Below, one piece after another: positions 51,059 through 60,100 of a DNA stretch of 64,000 bases. The notes beneath the pieces were generated by a model. That model worked only from the letters and a program-made list of their open reading frames with translations, did no database searches and was not told the DNA's origin. The position numbers and the translations under genes are program-made. Numbering within the stretch: the first letter of the stretch is position 1; every line of letters starts with the position of its first letter. This stretch comes from Acidimicrobiia bacterium (GTDB lineage: Bacteria > Actinomycetota > Acidimicrobiia > Acidimicrobiales > AC-14): positions 1-64,000 of the forward strand of contig JAHFUP010000009.1 of assembly GCA_023265025.1 (NCBI GenBank), given 5' to 3'.

Positions 51059-53952
51059 ACCGGCCCGACCCGTCCCGCGCCGGCGGGACGAGCGCGGGAG
51101 CAGGGGTGGGCACGGATGTGAGCACGACCCCGTCGGGCGCAGCCGCTCGGACACCGTGGACAGTGCCCGGGTTACCCGTCGGGCTGCCCTCGGGCCTGCC
51201 CGGCCTCGTGGGCCGGTCGCAGGAGCTCGGCGACATCACCGGGCTTCTCCGGGCCGGCGAGTTGGTCACCCTGACCGGGCCGCCGGGGATAGGCAAGACC
51301 CGCCTGGCCCAGGAGGTCGTGCTGCGGCTGCACCACAGCTACGCCGGCGGGGCGTGGTTCGTCGACATCGCACCGGTCAAGGACGCCGACCTGCTACCCG
51401 AGGCGGTGTCCTCGGTCCTCGGGTTCGACCCCGAGCCCGGTCGTGACCCCTTCGACGCCCTCTGCATCCGGTTGCAGCCCCGCAGCGCCCTGCTCGTCCT
51501 CGACAACTGCGAGCACCTCCTCGGTGCGTGCCGCGAGCTGGCCGAGCGGATCGCGGCAGACTGCGCCGGCATCACGCTGCTGGCCACCAGCCAGGAGGCC
51601 CTGGGGGTCACCGGCGAGCGGACGGAGGTGGTCGCCGCGCTCTCGTTGCCGGCGCCCGAGCTGGGGTCGTCGGTTCCCGCCGCCCTGGAGTCGGACGCCA
51701 TCAGCCTCTTCTGCGCACGGGCCGTCGCCACCCAGAGCGGCTTCAGCCTGACCGAGGAGACGCTGGCTCCGATCGCCGAGATCTGCCGCCGGCTCGACGG
51801 GATCCCGCTCGCCATCGAGCTGGCCGCGGCGCGAGTCGCGGTGCTGGGCCCCGCCGAGATCGCCGAGCGGCTCGACGCGCGCTTCCGGCTCCTGACCCAG
51901 GGACGCCTCGGCGCACCCACCCGCCACCAGACCATGCGAGCGGCGCTGGACTGGAGCTACGGGCTCCTGAGCGCGGAGGAGTCGTCGCTGTTGCGGCGCC
52001 TCTCGGTGTTCGTCGGCGGAGCGGGGCTGACAGCCGTCGAGGACATCTGCTCCGGCGACGGCGTGGACCGCCACGACATCGTCGACCTGCTCACGTCGCT
52101 GGTCGCCAAGTCCCTCGTCGCCGCCGACACCACCAGGGCGCGGGCCCGCTACCACCTGCTGGAGACCATCAGAGCCTACGGCCGGGAGCGCCTGGAGAAG
52201 GCGGACGAGGCCGATGCCGTCTCGTCCCGTCATGCCGGGTGGTGCATCAAGCTGGCGGAGCGCTCGTGGCACCAGATCGCCGGCGGCGACGCACGCGTCT
52301 GGATCGGCATGCTCGAGACCGACCACGACAACCTCCGCGCCGCCATGGACTGGGCCGCCGACGCCGAGCCGGCGACCGCGCTGCAGCTGACCGCGGCCTT
52401 GGCCCCCTTCTGGAAGGCCGGAGGCTATCTGCGCGAGGGACGCCAGCGCCTGCGCCGGGTGCTCGACGTGGGGCAGCCGATCCCGGGCTCGCGCTCGGCC
52501 GCACTGCGAGCCCGGGCACTCTGGGGGTTCGGCCTCTTGTCCACCTTGCAGGGCGACGGCGCCGTCGCCCGACCGGCGGTCGAGGAGGCCATCGAGATCG
52601 CCCGCAAGGGCAGGTTCCGACAGGCCGAGGCCCAGGCCGTCGACCTGCTCGCCCTGATCGCCGTCTTCACCCAGGACGCCCGCGCGGCCAAGCCGCTGCT
52701 GGAGGACGCCGTGGCCAAGGCTCGCGCCGGCGGTGACGTCTGGTCGGCGATCCCGGCACTGCTCATGCTCGGGCGGACGCATCTCTATCTCAGCGAGGTC
52801 GCCGAGGCACTCGCACTGTTCGAGGAATGCCAGGAGCTGGTCGGTCCCCAGGGATGGGGCGCGCTCATCGGCCGCGGCTGGGCCGCGTCGGCGGCCGGCG
52901 ACGAGCGCCGGGCCGGCGCCCTGTTCGAACGGGCCCTGCCGCTGGTCGTCGACGCCCGCGAGCGCTTCGAGACCGCGCTCGTCCTCAGCTTCCTGGGCGA
53001 GCTGGCCTGGGCCACAGGCGACTCGGCGGACGCCCGGGCCCGCTTCGAGGACGGCCTCGAGCTCGCCCGCGCCATGGGCGCCCCGTTCCCGCTCGTCCGC
53101 TGCCTGTACGGGCTGGCGACCCTCGAGTCCGCCGAGGGGAGGTCCGACTCGGCGATCCAACTCGCCGGCGAGGCCTGTGACGTCTCGACGAAGGCATCCC
53201 TGCCCTTCGGCCTGGTGCGCAGCCTGCTGGCCCGGGGCGGGATCAGGTCGGCGGCCGGGGACCAGGCGGGGGCGAGGCAGGACTTCGACGATGCGCTTGC
53301 CCTGGCGCGGGCCAACGGCGACCGCGCCGGCGTGGCGCGATCGCTCCAACTGCTCGCGGCGCTCTCCCGGGCCAGAGGCGCCGACGACGACGCCATGGGA
53401 CTGCTCCACGAGGCGGTGACCCTCCAGAGCGAGATCGGGATCAGCGGTCTCCCGAGCTCGATGGAAGCGATGGCGGGGATGGGCGCAGACCAGGGCCGCC
53501 CGGCCCACGCGGCACGGTTGTACGGGGCCGCAGAGGCGCTGCGAAGCGCGTGTGGTGCCTCGCGCCGCCCGGAGGAGGTGGCCGCCTACGAGGCCGACGT
53601 GGCCCGTCTCCGTGCCGTGCTCGACGTTGCCGAGCTCGCTGCAGCCTGGGCCGAGGGCGCCGCCCTCTCCCGCGACGACGCCGTGGAACTGGCCCTACGC
53701 GGCCGGGGCCCAAGGGATCCCGACCGGCCGTCGCACGGGTGGGCCAGCCTCACTCCCACGGAACGCCAGGTGGTCGACCTGGTGACAGAGGGCATGACCA
53801 ACCGCGAGATCGGCGAGAGGCTCTTCATCTCCGACCGGACGGTCCAGAGCCACCTGGGCCGTGTGTTCCCCAAGCTAGGGGTGACATCACGCCGGCAACT
53901 CAGGAACATCCGTCGCCGACAGCGAGACGACGGCTCGGGTAGAGAACACTGA
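51055..53952 (+). CDS. Large LuxR-family regulator with NB-ARC-like ATPase and TPR
   Basis: The 965-residue protein has a P-loop ATPase (LVGRSQELGDI and LTGPPGIGKTRLAQE near 70-85, LLVLDNCEHLL, RLDGIPLAIELAAARV), a winged helix, a helical TPR-like array (about 420-830) and a C-terminal LuxR HTH (LTPTERQVVDLVTEGMTNR, then SDRTVQSHLGRVFPKLG). This is the AfsR/LAL-like architecture of ATP-dependent regulators. The chosen GTG start overlaps the lipoprotein stop. It probably responds to a signal sensed with the lipoprotein and may control the flanking surface genes; both points are inference. Confidence 0.87.
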   Translation: MNRPDPSRAGGTSAGAGVGTDVSTTPSGAAARTPWTVPGLPVGLPSGLPGLVGRSQELGDITGLLRAGELVTLTGPPGIGKTRLAQEVVLRLHHSYAGGAWFVDIAPVKDADLLPEAVSSVLGFDPEPGRDPFDALCIRLQPRSALLVLDNCEHLLGACRELAERIAADCAGITLLATSQEALGVTGERTEVVAALSLPAPELGSSVPAALESDAISLFCARAVATQSGFSLTEETLAPIAEICRRLDGIPLAIELAAARVAVLGPAEIAERLDARFRLLTQGRLGAPTRHQTMRAALDWSYGLLSAEESSLLRRLSVFVGGAGLTAVEDICSGDGVDRHDIVDLLTSLVAKSLVAADTTRARARYHLLETIRAYGRERLEKADEADAVSSRHAGWCIKLAERSWHQIAGGDARVWIGMLETDHDNLRAAMDWAADAEPATALQLTAALAPFWKAGGYLREGRQRLRRVLDVGQPIPGSRSAALRARALWGFGLLSTLQGDGAVARPAVEEAIEIARKGRFRQAEAQAVDLLALIAVFTQDARAAKPLLEDAVAKARAGGDVWSAIPALLMLGRTHLYLSEVAEALALFEECQELVGPQGWGALIGRGWAASAAGDERRAGALFERALPLVVDARERFETALVLSFLGELAWATGDSADARARFEDGLELARAMGAPFPLVRCLYGLATLESAEGRSDSAIQLAGEACDVSTKASLPFGLVRSLLARGGIRSAAGDQAGARQDFDDALALARANGDRAGVARSLQLLAALSRARGADDDAMGLLHEAVTLQSEIGISGLPSSMEAMAGMGADQGRPAHAARLYGAAEALRSACGASRRPEEVAAYEADVARLRAVLDVAELAAAWAEGAALSRDDAVELALRGRGPRDPDRPSHGWASLTPTERQVVDLVTEGMTNREIGERLFISDRTVQSHLGRVFPKLGVTSRRQLRNIRRRQRDDGSGREH

Positions 53953-53985
53953 GAGATGCTGAGAAACCTTGTCACATCCCAGCCG

Positions 53986-54006
53986 AGACGCTAATTGCGC
54001 GTCTTT
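53986..54006 (+). terminator. Candidate weak terminator after the regulator gene
   Basis: AGACGC and GCGTCT pair across a 7-nt loop (TAATTGC), followed by TTGG. The stem is only 6 bp and the T tract is poor, so it may be leaky or simply structural. Confidence 0.35.
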
Positions 54007-54111
54007 GGCGGAAGGTGTTTCGTCGGCATCCCGTCATGATGAACCAGTTGTGGCCTCGCTGGCTCAGGCCGCGTGGACCCGCAACTGGGGGGACTGAAAA
54101 GGACGAGCACC

Positions 54112-57100
54112 ATGGGGAAGAGACGAAGCGGACCCGTCCTAGTCCTCGCGGCCATGGTCCTGTCGACCCTGGCCCTCGTGGTGCTTCCAGTCACGCCGGC
54201 CGTCGCCGCCCCGGCTCCTGCCCCGCCGCCGCCGGGGCCGGTCAACGGCACGGCCAACTTCGAGGGCACCGAGGCGGTGCTCGACGAGGCGTTCGGCGGG
54301 GCGCCGTGCTATTTCCACAACACCAAGACGATCTTCTCCCTCAACGGCGCCGGCACCTTCGCCGGGGTGACGGCGGGCGCCGCTCCCGTGGCCTACACCA
54401 CCAGCATCGGGGGCACCCAGACGCTGCACGCCGACGGTCCGGTGCACATCGAGGTGGAGAGCACCAGCGACTACTACCACGGCCCCAGCGGCACCTTCGG
54501 CACCGACCCCACCCACTGCGACACGGCCCATTTGGGCTCGGCCGTCCCGGCCGTCGTCCGCCTGTTCGCCCCCGACCACCTCTACAAACTCTCCGGAGGC
54601 GCCCAGGTCCCCTGTACGGGCACCGGCAGCTTCTACCGGTACGGCGGTGACTGGCACGCCGACTGGACCCTCGACGCCGACTGCGTGGTGGTGGGCAACG
54701 CCGCCGGCACGCCCGGCACCGGCGCCGCCCCTCGGGGCAGCCTGTTCACCGACGACGGCCAGCACGCCCCGTGCAGCGACACCTGCACCTCCAACATCGG
54801 CTTCGACGCCAAGGAGTACCTGGCCATCCGGGGCTGGGGGGCCACGCTGGTGGGCAGCACCGCCTCGGCCCAGGTGGGCGACACCGTGACCGCCACGGCC
54901 CGGATCACCAACGACGGAGTGGCCCAGGCGGGGACCACGGTGAGCTTCTCGGTGGCCGGCCCGGGGACGGCCACGCCGCCGTCCGGGTCGGCCACCACCG
55001 GCGCCGACGGTCGGGCCACGTTCAGCTTCACCACCTCCGTGGTCGGCTCGTACACGGTCACCGCCTCGGCCACCAATACCTCCCCGCCCCAGACCGCCAC
55101 CGCCAACCTGACCGTCCAGTTCACCCCGCCCGATCCGCCCACCGTGGTACTGACGGGCCCCACCACCGCTCCGACCGAGGAGCCGGTCACCCTCACCGCC
55201 CACTTCACCGACGCCCGGGTGCCCAAGCCCGGGGCCACGGTCAATTTCTCGGTGGCCGCCACCGCCCAGATCACCCCGGCCGGCACCGCCACGCCCCCAA
55301 GCGGCAGCCCCGTCACCGATGCCAACGGCGACGCTTCCTTCAGCTTCACCGGCAGCCGGGCGGGCACCTACACCGTCACCGCCACCATCCACTACAACGG
55401 TGCCGACTATTCGGCGAACCGGGCCGTGGCCCTGGCCATCAACACCTTCTACCGGGCGGGCGGCGCCACCGCCGGCTCGGGCGAGAGCCGCCTCAACGCC
55501 GCCGTCATCGAGCCCACCAGTCACTATGGCTACTTCGGCACCGACACCAACCCTGCGTCGGTGGTCAAGTTCAACCTCACCACCATGGCCCGGGTGGGAG
55601 CCGTCACGCTGAACACCGGCGAGGCCAACCTGCGCTCGGCCGTCATCGACCCCGCCGGCCACTACGGCTACTTCGGGACGAACGCAAACCCCGCCCAGGT
55701 GGTCAAGGTCGACCTCACCACCATGACCCGGGTAGGGGCGATCACCCTGGCCAGCGGCGAGGGCAACCTGGGGGCGGCGGTCATCGACCCCGCCGGCGCC
55801 TTCGCCTACTTCGGCACCGCGGTGTCGGGGGCACCCGGGAAGGTCGTGAAGATCGACCTATCCAGCTTCACCCGGGTGGGCGCCATCACCTTCCCATCGG
55901 AGGAGACCCAGGTGCGCGCCGCGGTGGTTGCCCCGAACGGTGCCACCGCCTACTTCGCCGCCACCGGCGGGGGCGACAACGCCGCCCGGCTGGTGAAGGT
56001 CGACCTGGCCACCTTCACCCGGGTGGGCGCGGCCGAGCTGTTCGGCCCGGACGAGAGCACGGTCACCTCGGCGGTGATCGACCCCGCCGGCCACTTCGCC
56101 TACCTGGGCACCGACGCGTTTCCCGCCTACGTGGTCAAGATGGACCTGACGACCCTGACCCGGGTGGCGGCCCTGCGGGTCGACGGGTACCAGGGCCAGC
56201 AGAGGGCCAACCTGTTCTCGGCGGTGATGGCCGCCGACGGCGCCCACGCCTACTTCTCGACTTCCTCCACCTCGCCATCGATACCCGGCCAGGTGGTGGA
56301 GGTCGACCTGGGAAGCTTCACCAGGGCCCGCACGGTGACCTTGCCGACCACCGACTTGGAGCCGGCCTCGGCGGTGGTGGAGGCCGACGGCAGCTACGCC
56401 TACTTCGGTACCGGCATCTACCAGGGCGTCGACACGTCACCCGGCCATGTGGTCAAGGTGGCGCTCAACCGCCCGCCCAAGGCGGCCCTGGCCGCGGGCA
56501 ACGACTCGTATTCCACGCCCTACGCCGTGCCGCTGACAGTGGGAACGCCCGGCGTGCTGGCCAACGACGCCGACACCGGCGACGGCGACCCCATCGTGGC
56601 CACCCAGGCATCAGACCCGGCCCACGGCAGCGTCACCGTCAACGCCAACGGCTCGTTCACCTACACCGCCGACCCCCAGTTCTCCGGCACCGACACATTC
56701 ACCTATACGGCCTCCGACGGCATGGACTTCTCGGCTCCCGCCACCGTGACGGTCGGGGTCGGGGTGGCGCCCGGCGGGGTCTCCGACGTGGGCGGCGGGG
56801 CCTACGGCTACCTGACCGACGTGGGCCTCTTCGGCGGGCCTCGCAGCACTAAGGGGCCGGCACCCACCGTCAGCCTGCCCCCGGTGGGAGGAGACGTCTC
56901 GGCCTCCGACCCTGACGGGGCGACCGCCTCCTACGGCCCCGCCCGCATCTTCGAGAACCACGGCCCCCTCGACGTCCACACCCAGGGCAGCCCCGGCCCC
57001 AGCGGCTTCGCCACCTCCTCCGCCGACGTGTTCAACGTGGAGGACAACGATCCCTTCCACGCCGGATCACCCGACGGCCAGGTGTCGAGCACCTGCCGGG

Positions 57101-60100
57101 CCGACCAGTCCGGTCTCAGCGGCTCGACCCACATCGTCAACGGCTACATCGTGGTCCACACGGACCCAACCACCGGGGACCCCGCCGAGATCCTCACCTT
57201 CGACCATGACTACGACCCCGCCCCCAACACCGAGATCCACGGCGCCTTGGACCACGTGGGCGACCATTGGCGCATCGTGCTGAACGAGCAGATCTACGGG
57301 CCCGACTCGATCACCGTCAACGCCGTGCACATGTACCTGGAAGGCCCGATCGCCGTCGGGGAGATGGTCGTGTCCCAGTCCCGCTGCTCGATCGTGACCG
57401 CCACCCCTGATGCCGCTCCGGTGGCCGCCGACGACACCTACTCGACCAACAAGGGCACGCCGAAGACCATTGGCGCCGCCGGCGGCCTGCTGGCCAACGA
57501 CACCGACGCCTATGCCGACCCGCTGTCGGCGGCCAAGCTCATCGGCACCCCGCCGCCGGCCTCGGGCGGGGGAACGTGGACGTTCCCCTCCGACCCCGCC
57601 CACGGCACCCTCACCCTGGCGACCGACGGCTCCTTCACCTACACCCCCGTGGCCGGCTATGTCGGCCCGGACGGCTTCGACTACGTGGTGGCCGACTCCC
57701 GGGGCCGGACCGACACCGGCCACGTGACCCTCACGGTGAACAGCCCTCCGGTCGCAGCCAACGACGCCTACGGCACCACCGCCGGCACTGCACTGGTGGT
57801 AGCCGCGCCGGGGGTGCTGGGCAACGACAGCGATGCCGACGGCGCCACCCTGGTCGCCGGCTCGGCCTCCGACCCGCCCCACGGCAGCGTGACCCTCAAC
57901 GCTGACGGCTCGTTCACCTACACCCCCGACGCCGGCTACACCGGCCCCGACAGCTTCACCTACACCGTCTCCGACGGCCAGGGCGCAAGTGCCACCGCCA
58001 CCGTGAACGTGACCGTCACCGGCACCAACCACCCCCCGGTGGGCACCAACGACACCTACTCCACCAACGAGGACACCGCCCTGGTGGTGCCCGCCCCCGG
58101 AGTGCTGGCCAACGACACCGACGCCGACGCCAACCCCCTCTCGGCCGCCAAGCTCGCCGACCCGTCCCACGGCAGCGTGACGCTCAACGCCAACGGCTCG
58201 TTCACCTACACCCCCTCCGCCAACTACAACGGCCCCGACTCCTTCACCTACACCGCCTCCGACGGCCAGGGGGGCAGCACTACCGCCACCGTCAGCCTCA
58301 CCGTCGTCGCCGTCAACGACGCCCCCTCCGCCGGCGCCGACGCCTACTCGACGAACGAGGACACGGCCCTGGTCGTCGCCGCTCCCGGCGTCCTGGCCAA
58401 CGATTCCGACGTGGAGAGCCCCACCCTCACCGCCGGATCCGCCACGACACCCGCGCACGGCGCCGTGACGCTGAACGCCGACGGTTCGTTCACCTACACC
58501 CCCGTCGCCAACTACAACGGCCCCGACGCCTTCACCTACACCGTCAGCGACGGCCAAGGGGGCACCGCCACCGCCACGGTCGGCATCACCGTCGCCGCTG
58601 TGGCCGACGCCCCGGTAGCCGTCGACGACACCTACACAATCAGCAGCGGAACCCCGCTGGTCATCACCGGCCCCGGCGTGCTGGCCAACGACACCGACGG
58701 GGACGGCGACTCTCTAACCGCCTCCAACGCCTCCGATCCGCCCGGCGGCGCCGTCACCCTCAATTCCAACGGTTCCTTCACCTATACCGCTGACGCCGGG
58801 TTCACCGGAACTGACACCTTCGCCTACACCGTCACCGACAGCACCGGCCGCTCCGCCACCGGCCATGTCACCATCACTGTGCTTCCCGGGAACGCCATGC
58901 TGCTGAAGGACCTCAAGCCTGGGTCCGCGGACTCGGGCTTGTCGGGCTTCGTCCCAATGGGCCCCGCCGTCTACTTCTACTCGTACGACCCGGCGCTGCA
59001 GGGCCTGTGGAAGACGGACGGCACGGCGGCGGGCACCGTTCTTGTCAAGAGCTTGGACATGAGCAACAACGGCGATTATCTGACCGCGATGGGCGGCAAC
59101 GTGTACTTCATGGGCTTCGACCCAGACAACGGTTACGAGCTGTGGAAGACCGACGGTACGACCGCCGGGACCACATTGGTCAAAGACATAAACCCCGGTG
59201 CTGCCAGCAGCTATCCATACCAGATCAAGGCCATCGGCGGCACGCTTTACTTTGCCGCCGACGACGGCGTCCACGGCCCCGGCGAGTTGTGGAAGTCCGA
59301 CGGCACCACCGCGGGCACGACGATGGTCAAAGACATCAACCCCGGGCCGGGTAGCAGCGACCCCGCAAACTACACCGCCGTGGGGAACACCGTGTTCTTT
59401 ACGGCCAATGACGGCGTCCACGGCCCAGAGCTGTGGAAGACCGATGGCACCGACACCGGCACCGTCTTGGTAAAGGATATCAATCCAGGATCTGGCAGCT
59501 CCATTCTCCAGTATCTAACGCCATTCGGCAACAAATTGCTGTTTGATGCTTCCAACGGCGCCGGAGTCCATAACTTCGAGCCATGGATCAGCGACGGCAC
59601 CGACGCCGGCACGGTCATGATCGCGGAGATCTGGCCAGGGACGACCGGCTCGTCACCGGCGGACTTCTTCGTCTTGGGCAATTCGGCGCTTTTCAGCGCC
59701 AGTGATTCCACACACGGCTCAGAGCTGTGGACGACGGACGGCACCGCGGCGGGCACGTTCATGCTCAAGGACATCAACACGTTGCCTGGTAACACGAGCC
59801 CGAATAGCTCAAGCCCCGGACCATTCACTCGTGTGGGCACCATCGTTTTGTTCCAGGCGTCGGACGGAACCACCACGGGACTCCACGGATCAGAGCTCTG
59901 GAAGACGGACGGCACGGCTGCGGGCACGGTAATGGTCAAGGACATCAACACCGTGTTGCGAGCGGGCACGAACCCGGGTACTGCGGACTCGTCTATTGTC
60001 CAGCCGGTCCTGGTCAACGGCAGTTTGTATTTCAATGCGACCGATGGCATCCATGGCCGCGAGTTGTGGCGAAGCGACGGCACCACGGCGGGCACGGTCA

